Below are positions 1 through 5,765 of a DNA stretch of 7,737 bases, one piece after another. The DNA is taken from contig CAZJOD010000170.1 of assembly GCA_964547525.1 (NCBI GenBank), forward strand, positions 1-7,737. The letters run 5' to 3'. Source of the DNA: CAZJOD01 sp964547525. GTDB taxonomy: Bacteria > Bacillota > Clostridia > JAAYHZ01. The position numbers were made by a program, and so were the translations under genes. The notes beneath the pieces are model-generated. The model ran no database searches and had not been told where the DNA came from. It saw only the letters and a list, made by a program, of their open reading frames with translations. How positions within the stretch are numbered: position 1 is the first letter of the stretch; each line of letters begins with the position of its first letter.

Positions 1-20
1 AACTTGATTTTAAAAATGTA

Positions 21-85
21 CGCCGGCCCGGGGACGCTCGATGCGGCCACGGGTCCTAGTTGTCCGGTTTAACTGTTCTAATCGG
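21..85. other. GC-rich, hairpin-forming element of unknown identity
   Basis: Positions 21-60 are about 31 of 40 G or C, against a strongly AT-rich background. The stretch folds into a long imperfect hairpin: 25-33 pairs with 47-56 (one bulged T at 54, one G-A mismatch), then 35-37 (CGC) pairs with 43-45 (GCG) around a TCGAT loop. A second hairpin follows, CCGGTT at 64-69 with AATCGG at 80-85 (one G-U pair). There is no T-run, so it is not an ordinary terminator. Frame 1 is open from base 1 to a TAA at 70-72, so the tail of a foreign or GC-rich gene is also possible. I could not match it to tRNA, rRNA, tmRNA, RNase P or SRP RNA by eye. It could be the 3' part of a structured RNA, a mobile-element end, or an assembly-edge artefact. 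Confidence 0.4.
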
Positions 86-137
86 TATAAATTGCCATGC
101 TCTAAAATATATTAATTAAAAAGGAGCATGATGAATT

Positions 138-626
138 ATGTTTATAAAATATGTTCTTGTTATGATATTTAGTGCTTCACCATTACTTGAACAACGCGCA
201 GGTATACTATTCGGTATTTTCTTTGCCGGTCTAAATCCTTTATGGGTTACATTAACAAGTTATTTGGGAAGCATGATCCCGGTACCTTTCATACTCCTGC
301 TATTTCAAATAATAATGGAAAAATCACAAAAAATTAACGGTTTAACGCGTTTAAAAAAATTAATAACTGGTAACATAAGAAAAGGCAGCGAAAAAATTTT
401 AAAATATAAAAAATGGGGGTTAATAATGTTTATAGCATTACCGCTGCCGACTACAGGTTTATGGGTTGGTAGTATGATTGCGGCATTTATGGGAATGGAG
501 TTTAAAAAAGCCTTTACATATGTTTTGATAGGAGGTATGATATCAGCTGTAATGATTACGGGTTTTTGTTACCTGTTTCCAAATTTAATCGGTGTTCCGA
601 AAATACTATTTGAATTCAGACGGTGA
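138..626 (+). CDS. COG2426 / small multidrug export family membrane protein
   Basis: This encodes a 162-residue polytopic inner-membrane protein of the PF06695 / COG2426 family, usually labelled 'small multidrug export protein'. The true function is not established, and the export label should be read as a family name only. The family signature SPLLEQRAGI is at residues 14-23. A second conserved segment, LPLPTTGLWVGS, is at 101-112 before a glycine-rich membrane helix. Hydrophobic segments lie near residues 5-30, 34-60, 94-118 and 126-147, with a basic loop (about 62-93) between the two halves. The start is ATG 138. An in-frame TGA at 132-134 excludes a longer form, and AAGGAG at 121-126 is the ribosome binding site. 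The ATGs at 128 and 131 are in another frame that stops quickly. The next gene starts 5 nt downstream, so the two are probably co-transcribed. Confidence 0.82.
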   Translation: MFIKYVLVMIFSASPLLEQRAGILFGIFFAGLNPLWVTLTSYLGSMIPVPFILLLFQIIMEKSQKINGLTRLKKLITGNIRKGSEKILKYKKWGLIMFIALPLPTTGLWVGSMIAAFMGMEFKKAFTYVLIGGMISAVMITGFCYLFPNLIGVPKILFEFRR

Positions 627-631
627 TATAA

Positions 632-1354
632 ATGAAAGAAGAAGAAATGCGGCTCCAGAAATATATGGCCGCATGTAATGTGGCCTCAAGGAGAAAATGT
701 GAAGAAATGATTGCAGACGGTCGTGTCTCGGTAGACGGAGAAACTATAACACAACCGGGTATGAAGATAGGTGTTAATAATGTTGTTAAAGTTGACGACC
801 GTACAGTTTCTTTGTCTAATAAAAAAGTATATATAATATTAAATAAACCGGAAGGTTATTTATCTACCGTTACAGATGATTTTGGTAGAAAAACTGTGAT
901 GGACCTGGTAAAAGATACCTCTGAAAGGCTATATCCGGTGGGACGTTTGGACAAGGATACAACAGGTTTGTTATTATTAACTAATGACGGTGATTTTCAT
1001 TATCATATGACTCATCCGTCCCATGAAATAGACAAGGAATATATAGCCGGTATCAACGGACGTATCAATTCGGATACTATTAAAGCATTTAATAAAGGTT
1101 TCTTCATGGACGGTTCCATAACAGCTCCTGCCAAAATTTCTGAAATGTCATTCAATGAAAAATTCTCAGTAGTTAAAATAGTAATACACGAAGGGAAAAA
1201 AAGACAAGTAAAACGCATGCTTAAAGAATGTGGTTTCAATACTCTTTTTTTGCAACGAACAAGAATTGGTGATATTATGTTAGGAGATCTACCCGTTGGG
1301 AAGTGGCGGTATTTGAGTTCAAAAGAATTAAAGTCGATAGGTTTTAATGTATAA
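632..1354 (+). CDS. RsuA/RluB-family rRNA pseudouridine synthase
   Basis: This is a 240-residue cytoplasmic enzyme that isomerises a specific uridine of ribosomal RNA to pseudouridine. The N-terminal S4 RNA-binding domain covers about residues 6-55 (RLQKYMAACNVASRRKCEEM). The catalytic domain carries the family motif GRLDKDTTGLLLLTND at 104-119, with the catalytic Asp at 107. Other conserved segments are HPSHEIDKEY at 128-137 and EGKKRQVKRM at 187-196, the counterpart of the usual EGRNRQIRRM. Length and motifs fit the RsuA/RluB/RluE/RluF group. RluB (23S rRNA) is the likeliest identity in a Firmicute, but the target base cannot be read from the sequence. ATG 632 has GGTGAT (622-627) four nt upstream, overlapping the preceding stop. 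ATG 647 (MRLQKYMA) is closer to the usual family N-terminus and remains an alternative. No convincing terminator follows. Confidence 0.92.
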   Translation: MKEEEMRLQKYMAACNVASRRKCEEMIADGRVSVDGETITQPGMKIGVNNVVKVDDRTVSLSNKKVYIILNKPEGYLSTVTDDFGRKTVMDLVKDTSERLYPVGRLDKDTTGLLLLTNDGDFHYHMTHPSHEIDKEYIAGINGRINSDTIKAFNKGFFMDGSITAPAKISEMSFNEKFSVVKIVIHEGKKRQVKRMLKECGFNTLFLQRTRIGDIMLGDLPVGKWRYLSSKELKSIGFNV

Positions 1355-1424
1355 TAATTATGTGGTTTCTTTAATACATAAGTTCTTTATGTAAATCTGT
1401 TATTTATGAAAAAAGAGTTATTTC

Positions 1425-1450
1425 GGTAGAATCAAAGGGGTAGAATCAAA
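1425..1450. repeat. Tandem 12-mer GGTAGAATCAAA, two copies
   Basis: GGTAGAATCAAA occurs at 1425-1436 and again at 1439-1450, with a period of 14 nt. The core TAGAATCAAA recurs at 2232-2241 after efp. A one-mismatch copy, TAGTATCAAA, is at 2342-2351 just before spoIIIAA. I noticed copies only in non-coding DNA. A protein-binding site is possible, but I do not recognise the motif. Confidence 0.5.
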
Positions 1451-1472
1451 TTTTATTTTCAAGTTAAATAAG

Positions 1473-1606
1473 ATATTGCGTTTATGCGGTATGATATGGT
1501 AATATTGATGAGCGACAATAATATACAGTTTTAATTTACATTTAACCGGGTTGGTACCGTGAGAAAAGGTTGATCCGGTTTGTATTTACAATAAAGATCA
1601 TTTTTT
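1473..1606 (+). promoter_or_regulatory. Structured efp leader with T-box-like motif (tentative)
   Basis: The 5' region of efp can form several stems: ATATTGC 1473-1479 with GTAATAT 1499-1505, TATTG 1503-1507 with CAATA 1516-1520 (partly exclusive with the first), and AACCGGGTT 1544-1552 with GATCCGGTT 1572-1580 (two wobbles). The sequence CGGGTTGGTACCGTG at 1547-1561 resembles the T-box consensus AGGGTGGTACCGCG. It differs by one inserted T and two substitutions, and keeps TGGTACC intact. The 3' arm of that stem could instead form TGATC 1571-1575 with GATCA 1596-1600, enclosing TTGT 1580-1583 with ACAA 1588-1591. This alternative is followed at once by six Ts (1601-1606), as in an antiterminator/terminator pair. 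The terminator hairpin is weak and no canonical Stem I with a specifier loop was identified. T-box control of efp would be unusual. No convincing sigma-A promoter was found here. Confidence 0.3.
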
Positions 1607-1624
1607 AGAAAAGAGGTATACTAT

Positions 1625-2182
1625 ATGATATATGCAGGTGATTTCAGAAACGGAGTTACATTTGAAATGGATGGTCAGGTTTTTCAAGTCGTTGATTTCC
1701 AGCATGTCAAACCCGGTAAAGGATCGGCTTTTGTTAGAGCCAAAATTAGAAATGTTATGACCGGATCAACCGTCGAAAGAACGTTCAATCCGGCGGATAA
1801 GATGCCTAAAGCTTTAATTGAGCGTAAAGATATGCAGTATCTTTATAATGACGGTGAGTTATATTATTTTATGGATGAAGTTTCATACGAACAAATCCCT
1901 ATCGAACTAAATGTGCTGGGTGATTCTTTGAAGTTTGTAAAGGAAAACCAGTCGGTACAAGTTCTAATGTATAACGGTAGTGTTTTCGGTGTAGAACCTC
2001 CGTTCTTCGTAGAATTACAAATTACCGAAACCGAACCGGGTTTTAAAGGCGATACTGCAACAGGAGCTACTAAACCTGCAACCGTAGAAACCGGGGCTAT
2101 AGTAAAGGTTCCTTTGTTTGTCTCCGAAGGTGATGTGATTCGAATCGATACCAGAACCGGCGAGTATATGGAAAGAGTATAA
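1625..2182 (+). CDS. efp: Translation elongation factor P
   Basis: EF-P is a 185-residue tRNA-shaped protein that binds between the ribosomal P and E sites and relieves stalling at consecutive prolines. Its length is the family norm. The N-terminal KOW-like domain (about 1-65) contains the loop HVKPGKGSAF (27-36), with Lys32 at the tip. That residue is post-translationally modified in other bacteria, as in Bacillus subtilis. The central OB domain covers about 67-127. The C-terminal OB domain contains the signature region VKVPLFVSEGDVIRIDTRTGEY (160-181). Start ATG 1625 is preceded by AGAGG at 1612-1616. The gene sits directly upstream of spoIIIA, as it does in B. subtilis, but a terminator (2264-2290) separates the two transcription units. 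Of the neighbours, SpoIIIAA has a Pro-Pro pair within its Walker A motif. Confidence 0.98.
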   Translation: MIYAGDFRNGVTFEMDGQVFQVVDFQHVKPGKGSAFVRAKIRNVMTGSTVERTFNPADKMPKALIERKDMQYLYNDGELYYFMDEVSYEQIPIELNVLGDSLKFVKENQSVQVLMYNGSVFGVEPPFFVELQITETEPGFKGDTATGATKPATVETGAIVKVPLFVSEGDVIRIDTRTGEYMERV

Positions 2183-2231
2183 TCTTAAAAAATTAAATAA
2201 TATTTCACTCAATAAAATAAAGTTTTTGCAT

Positions 2232-2241
2232 TAGAATCAAA
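2232..2241. repeat. Third copy of TAGAATCAAA
   Basis: An exact copy of the 10-nt core of the tandem repeat at 1425-1450, located between the efp stop and its terminator. A near-copy, TAGTATCAAA, lies at 2342-2351. In this AT-rich DNA single copies could be chance. Confidence 0.35.
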
Positions 2242-2263
2242 TATACGTAAATATAAATATTAG

Positions 2264-2290
2264 AACCGAGGTGTATACCTCGGTTTTTTT
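2264..2290 (+). terminator. Intrinsic terminator of efp
   Basis: A perfect 9-bp stem, AACCGAGGT (2264-2272) with ACCTCGGTT (2277-2285), has a GTAT loop and runs into seven Ts (2284-2290). It lies about 80 nt after the efp stop and before the spoIIIA promoter, so it should end the efp transcript and insulate the sporulation operon. Confidence 0.93.
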
Positions 2291-2309
2291 ACGTTGATTA
2301 AAATTTATT

Positions 2310-2339
2310 GTTATATTTATGGTTGTCCAAAAATAAAAT
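2310..2339 (+). promoter_or_regulatory. Candidate sigma-E promoter of the spoIIIA operon
   Basis: GTTATATT at 2310-2317 resembles the sigma-E -35 element (K-M-ATATT; ATATT is exact). It is followed after 14 nt by AATAAAAT at 2332-2339, which matches 6 of 8 positions of the -10 element CATACAAT. The spacing is the usual 14-15 nt. The site lies after the efp terminator and before the spoIIIAA ribosome binding site. Sigma-E drives spoIIIA in the mother cell in B. subtilis, so position and context agree. The C of the -10 CATA is missing, which lowers certainty. Confidence 0.55.
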
Positions 2340-2360
2340 AGTAGTATCAAAACGGATAAC

Positions 2361-2367
2361 AGGTGAT
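2361..2367 (+). promoter_or_regulatory. Ribosome binding site that fixes the spoIIIAA start
   Basis: AGGTGAT matches the 3' half of AGGAGGTGAT and lies four nt before ATG 2372. The in-frame GTG at 2363-2365 is inside this site, so it is unlikely to be the start. Confidence 0.75.
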
Positions 2368-2371
2368 ATTT

Positions 2372-3349
2372 ATGACATTGGTAACACAACATGATAAATA
2401 CTATTTTGCCACATTGAAAATCTTTCCGGAAAAGATACGGGCATTGACCGACGAATTAAGTCCTGAACAATGGCAAGATGTTAATGAAATAAGGTTAAGA
2501 GCCGGCTCACGAATTATGGTTTGTGTTAAAGGTATATACCGATATCTCGACGAATACATCGGTAAAAGGGATACAACACCTTTTATTGTATGTCAGCAGG
2601 ATTTAAAAACAATAGTGGAACTTGCGACCCGAAATTCTGTGTATATGCATCTTGAAGATATTAAAAAAGGTTTTATAACTATTCGCGAGGGTATACGTAT
2701 AGGGATTTGCGGAAGACCGGTTATAAAGAATAACGAGATATCCAACATACACGAAATATCCTCGTTAAATGTAAGAATCAGTAGAGAATATATAGGTTGT
2801 GCACTGCCTCTTATGAAGTATATTGTCGACAACACCGGAAATATCTCAAACACCCTTGTCATATCTCCTCCGATGTGCGGTAAAACCACCATCTTGCGAG
2901 ATATATGCAGGTTATTATCAGACGGATATTCTCCGGGGCCAATTCCTGAAGGAGTAAATGTAGGCTTAGTGGACGAACGTTCCGAAATAGCTTCATGTAA
3001 AAACGGAGTGCCACAAAGAAATGTTGGGAAAAAAACCGATATATACGATGACTGTCCAAAGGTTTTAGGCATGAACATGATAATCAGATGTATGTCACCT
3101 GCGGTTATTATTACAGACGAATTAGGTAACGATGAAGATGAAAAGGCTGTTATGAATGTATTAAATGCGGGCGTGAAGATAATTACATCTTCTCACGGTT
3201 ATACCATATCAGATATGAACAGCAAAAAAAGCATTGTGAATTTAATGAATAACAAAGTTTTTTCAAAGTATATTGTGTTATGTAATGAAAAAGGTCCCGG
3301 AACGTTAAAAGAAGTAACCGACGGAGCCGGGATCAATAAGATACGATAA
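2372..3349 (+). CDS. spoIIIAA: Stage III sporulation ATPase SpoIIIAA
   Basis: SpoIIIAA is the predicted cytoplasmic ATPase of the SpoIIIA-SpoIIQ channel, in the secretion-ATPase class related to type II/IV secretion motors. It acts on the mother-cell side and is needed for forespore sigma-G activity in B. subtilis. From ATG 2372 the protein has 325 residues, near the family length. The N-terminal region contains the conserved NEIRLRAGSR (38-47). The Walker A motif is SPPMCGKTT (165-173), with Ser where the textbook motif has Gly. The conserved VDERSEIA is at 200-207, followed by the DDCPKVLGM segment, and Walker B is AVIITDELG (244-252). TSSHG (272-276) follows, a His motif typical of this ATPase group. 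A GTG at 2363 would add three residues but lies in the Shine-Dalgarno sequence. It is the first gene of the operon, 23 nt ahead of spoIIIAB. Confidence 0.96.
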   Translation: MTLVTQHDKYYFATLKIFPEKIRALTDELSPEQWQDVNEIRLRAGSRIMVCVKGIYRYLDEYIGKRDTTPFIVCQQDLKTIVELATRNSVYMHLEDIKKGFITIREGIRIGICGRPVIKNNEISNIHEISSLNVRISREYIGCALPLMKYIVDNTGNISNTLVISPPMCGKTTILRDICRLLSDGYSPGPIPEGVNVGLVDERSEIASCKNGVPQRNVGKKTDIYDDCPKVLGMNMIIRCMSPAVIITDELGNDEDEKAVMNVLNAGVKIITSSHGYTISDMNSKKSIVNLMNNKVFSKYIVLCNEKGPGTLKEVTDGAGINKIR

Positions 3350-3351
3350 GC

Positions 3352-3383
3352 AACGTTTAGGGGGTGATAATTTTGCTAACGTT
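3352..3383 (+). promoter_or_regulatory. spoIIIAB ribosome binding site inside a small hairpin
   Basis: AGGGGGTGAT (3359-3368) matches the ideal AGGAGGTGAT in 9 of 10 positions and lies four nt before TTG 3373. It is flanked by AACGTT at 3352-3357 and 3378-3383, part of an 8-nt direct repeat AACGTTTA. Because AACGTT is self-complementary, the copies can pair and place the ribosome binding site and start codon in a 20-nt loop. The pairing is only 6 bp and may have no effect. Confidence 0.4.
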
Positions 3384-3897
3384 TAAAGCGATAGGATTCG
3401 TTATGATTATATCCGGTAGCACCTTGTTAGGAATAGTCATAGCCAATTCTTTTTCAAAAAGAGTAAAAGAGCTTTTCGATATTAAAACATTTTTAACCGT
3501 ATTTGAAACATCAATGTCTGATATCGGTATGCATACCGAAGATATACTGCAATCTACGCGACAGTACATGAAAACGGGTATAAAACAAATTATTTCGAAG
3601 ATCTATAGTGATATGCAAACCGAATATCCTGATCTTCTAGAAAAAAGCTGGGAAGAACAGATTATAAAAAACCGAGGTAAACTGTCATTAACCGATCAGG
3701 ATATAGATACATTCATAAGTATAGGTAAATTTTTAGGAAACACCGGTTTGGAAAATCAAAAAAAACATATTCAACATATGATCGGTGTTATAGATAAGCA
3801 AATGGAACATGCTGTTACACAAAGAGATAAAAATAAAAAAATAGCTCTTAATTTCGGTGTGCTGGGCGGATTAATGATTACATTGATGTTAATGTGA
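3373..3897 (+). CDS. spoIIIAB: Stage III sporulation protein SpoIIIAB
   Basis: SpoIIIAB is a membrane component of the mother-cell-to-forespore channel, probably part of the inner-membrane platform contacting the SpoIIIAA ATPase. From TTG 3373 the protein has 174 residues, close to B. subtilis SpoIIIAB. It begins MLTFKAIGFVMIISGSTLLG, matching the family's N-terminal membrane helix (about 4-24). A mainly helical soluble domain follows (about 28-150), with the conserved segment IGKFLGNTGLENQKKHI (117-133). The C-terminal helix NFGVLGGLMITLMLM (160-174) contains the typical LGVLGG-like turn. The GTG at 3364 would add three residues but lies in the Shine-Dalgarno sequence, so TTG is preferred. 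TTG is a weak start and may lower the dose of this subunit. The stop is 13 nt before spoIIIAC. Confidence 0.94.
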   Translation: MLTFKAIGFVMIISGSTLLGIVIANSFSKRVKELFDIKTFLTVFETSMSDIGMHTEDILQSTRQYMKTGIKQIISKIYSDMQTEYPDLLEKSWEEQIIKNRGKLSLTDQDIDTFISIGKFLGNTGLENQKKHIQHMIGVIDKQMEHAVTQRDKNKKIALNFGVLGGLMITLMLM

Positions 3898-3910
3898 AGG
3901 AGAATATGTA

Positions 3911-4105
3911 ATGGAAATAGATTTGATATTTAAAATAGCTTCAATAGGTATTATTGTTTCGGTATTGAACACATTATTAAAAAACAGTAATCGTGATGAG
4001 CAAGCTATGATGGTGACAATAGCGGGGCTGATTATCGTTTTAATGGTTATTACCAAGGAAATATCGGGTTTGTTTACTCAAGTTAGAAATCTATTTAATT
4101 TGTAG
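3911..4105 (+). CDS. spoIIIAC: Stage III sporulation protein SpoIIIAC
   Basis: This small 64-residue integral membrane protein is part of the SpoIIIA channel platform. It has two hydrophobic helices (about 4-23 and 32-49), separated by a short polar turn NSNRDEQA (25-32), and ends in an amphipathic tail GLFTQVRNLFNL (53-64). Length and the DLIFKIASIGIIVSVLNTLL pattern fit SpoIIIAC (68 residues in B. subtilis). Start ATG 3911 follows AAGGAG at 3897-3902, which overlaps the spoIIIAB stop. An ATG at 3906 is followed directly by TAA and is not used. Its partner spoIIIAD starts 9 nt downstream, and the two proteins share the AC/AD family fold. Confidence 0.95.
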   Translation: MEIDLIFKIASIGIIVSVLNTLLKNSNRDEQAMMVTIAGLIIVLMVITKEISGLFTQVRNLFNL

Positions 4106-4114
4106 GGCGAAGAT

Positions 4115-4501
4115 ATGGATATTTTTCAAATAGTAGCGATTGGTGTAGTAGGTGTAGTTCTTGTCCTGGCTATTAAAGAGAAAAGTCCGGAGTTCGCTTT
4201 AGGGACAGGCCTTATAACCGGAGTCATCATACTGGTTGCCATAATTACCCGATTCGACGGAATATTCGATTTTTTAAACAAATACTTATTGATTGACGGT
4301 ATGAATTCAAATTATATAAAGATACTTCTAAAAATTTTGGGTATAGCTTATGTGACTCAATTTGGAGCCGAAGTATGTAAGGATGCAGGCTCAACAACAA
4401 TTGCATCAAAAATAGAGTTGGCGGGGAAAGTTATAATTATGTCTTACGGTATACCGATTATCGTATCTTTGTTGGATATGGTGAAAGGTATACTAAGATG
4501 A
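4115..4501 (+). CDS. spoIIIAD: Stage III sporulation protein SpoIIIAD
   Basis: This 128-residue integral membrane protein of the SpoIIIA channel is close to the B. subtilis length. It has an N-terminal helix (3-20), a conserved KEKSPEFAL turn (21-29), a second helix (30-46), an amphipathic segment, and the conserved LLKILGIAYVTQFGAEVCKDAGSTTIASKIELAGK pattern across 66-105 (key residues Gly72, Gln77, Glu81, Asp85, Glu101, Gly104). A final membrane helix ends near 122. The start ATG has only a modest ribosome binding site (AGGG at 4104-4107 with GAAG), so translational coupling to spoIIIAC is likely. spoIIIAE begins 23 nt after the stop. Confidence 0.95.
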   Translation: MDIFQIVAIGVVGVVLVLAIKEKSPEFALGTGLITGVIILVAIITRFDGIFDFLNKYLLIDGMNSNYIKILLKILGIAYVTQFGAEVCKDAGSTTIASKIELAGKVIIMSYGIPIIVSLLDMVKGILR

Positions 4502-4524
4502 GTAAAAAAGAACAGGGGTTTTAG

Positions 4525-5739
4525 ATGGTGAGAAAATTATTGATCATATGCATATTTATTCTTTGTACAGGGACTTTTTCTCGTGTATACGCCGAAGGCA
4601 TAAATGATTCGGATGACCGCAACAAAACCGATAATAGAACAACAATTGAAAGTATAATAGCGGAACAAGCCAAGGGAGAAAACGTAACCGAAATCTTAAA
4701 TACGATTGATGAATATACCGGAGAAGAAATATATAGATATTTCAGTAATATTTCGTTTGAAAGTATATTTGAGGATGCTCTAACAGGGCAATTTAAGCCG
4801 GACATGAACAACCTGTTAAAAGGTGCGTTATCCTTTATAACATATGAATTGAAAAAAAATATTGTTATAATCGCTTACATATTAATCATAACCGCAATAT
4901 ACTCGATAATCGGTTCTCTGGCCGATTCATCGGGAATTAAAGGGGTTAAAGATATAACGGGATATGTATGCTTCGGTGCAATCATATTGATAATAGTGGG
5001 ATCATACATGGAAGTAATTTATTCCGTCAGTACTATGATAGGAGATTTATCAGGTTTTGTCATATCAGTTACACCGTTGCTTATAACATTGTTATCAACC
5101 GGAGGAAATATTGTAGGGGCGGTCACCATGAGCCCTATTATAATGTTTTGCTCACAATTTTGTGTAGTGGCGGTTGATACCTATTTCATGCCGGTAGCTG
5201 TTTCTTACGGCTTGATTGGTATGGTCAAAAGTATTTCTTCCGAAATAAAGCTTGACAAGTTGTGTGGTTTTATTAAAAGCTTATGTGTTTGGCCTTTGGG
5301 TATGATTTTAACGGTCTTTACATTTATCTTATCAATGCAAAAAAGTATAGCGACCACAGGAGGTGGATTGACCGTTAAATTAATGAAAAATTTAATAGGT
5401 GCCGTACCTGTTGTCGGTGGTAAGCTCTCGGAAGCTACAACTACAGTATTGAGTTGTTTGGGTATCGTCCGGACGGCATCCGGAACGGTTATTATGATTT
5501 GCATCGCCGGTATTGCCGCATTACCGATTTTAAGAACCGTGGTACTTGCATTTGTTTATAAAGCGGCTTCTGCGGTATGTGAAATTATAAGTGAAAAAAA
5601 GTATTCCGATGTTATTGAGTTCGCATCGGGCTCTTTGTTTATGATTGCAGGCATTAGCGGTGTGATTTCATTTATGTTTTTAATCATTATGACTATCATA
5701 ATCGGTACGGGAAACGCATCTTTAGCCATTGCAACATAA
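4525..5739 (+). CDS. spoIIIAE: Stage III sporulation protein SpoIIIAE
   Basis: SpoIIIAE is the large polytopic membrane protein of the SpoIIIA channel (PF09546). The 404 residues compare with about 400 in B. subtilis. The N-terminus is a clear signal peptide: VRKLL, a hydrophobic core to residue 17, and a likely signal peptidase site after VYA (21-23). A charged extracytoplasmic segment follows (24-108). Membrane helices are near 112-132, 147-166, 176-192, 203-225, 249-271, 322-345 and 369-396. The family's conserved block NLIGAVPVVGGKLSEATTTVL lies at 289-309. AGGGG at 4514-4518 precedes ATG 4525. It is the last gene of the tightly packed first half of the operon; a 171-nt gap follows before spoIIIAF. 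Confidence 0.96.
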   Translation: MVRKLLIICIFILCTGTFSRVYAEGINDSDDRNKTDNRTTIESIIAEQAKGENVTEILNTIDEYTGEEIYRYFSNISFESIFEDALTGQFKPDMNNLLKGALSFITYELKKNIVIIAYILIITAIYSIIGSLADSSGIKGVKDITGYVCFGAIILIIVGSYMEVIYSVSTMIGDLSGFVISVTPLLITLLSTGGNIVGAVTMSPIIMFCSQFCVVAVDTYFMPVAVSYGLIGMVKSISSEIKLDKLCGFIKSLCVWPLGMILTVFTFILSMQKSIATTGGGLTVKLMKNLIGAVPVVGGKLSEATTTVLSCLGIVRTASGTVIMICIAGIAALPILRTVVLAFVYKAASAVCEIISEKKYSDVIEFASGSLFMIAGISGVISFMFLIIMTIIIGTGNASLAIAT

Positions 5740-5765
5740 AATTTATTTTATATGTAATAAATGAA

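Noticed and set aside
1375..1393. Perfect 7-bp AT-only palindrome TACATAA/TTATGTA after the pseudouridine synthase gene
   Set aside because: No T-run follows on either strand and the stem has one G-C pair only, so I do not call it a terminator.
1438..1446. GGGTAGAAT as a sigma-F -10 element
   Set aside because: It fits GGNNANANT, but no acceptable -35 GYATA lies about 15 nt upstream and forespore control of efp makes little sense.
2324..2330. TGTCCAA-like Spo0A box in the spoIIIA promoter spacer
   Set aside because: One mismatch in a 7-nt motif in AT-rich DNA is weak, and sigma-E timing already explains the expected expression.
2363..2371. Extended spoIIIAA start at GTG 2363
   Set aside because: The GTG lies inside the AGGTGAT ribosome binding site; ATG 2372 has the correct spacing.
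2593..3078. 161-codon open frame on the minus strand within spoIIIAA
   Set aside because: It is antisense to a well-supported gene, lacks recognisable motifs and is a by-product of the coding strand's composition.
3364..3372. Extended spoIIIAB start at GTG 3364
   Set aside because: It lies inside AGGGGGTGAT, and the family N-terminus begins at the TTG at 3373.
4968..5177. Second + strand frame inside spoIIIAE
   Set aside because: It is out of frame with the conserved SpoIIIAE sequence, has no ribosome binding site of note and no domain pattern.
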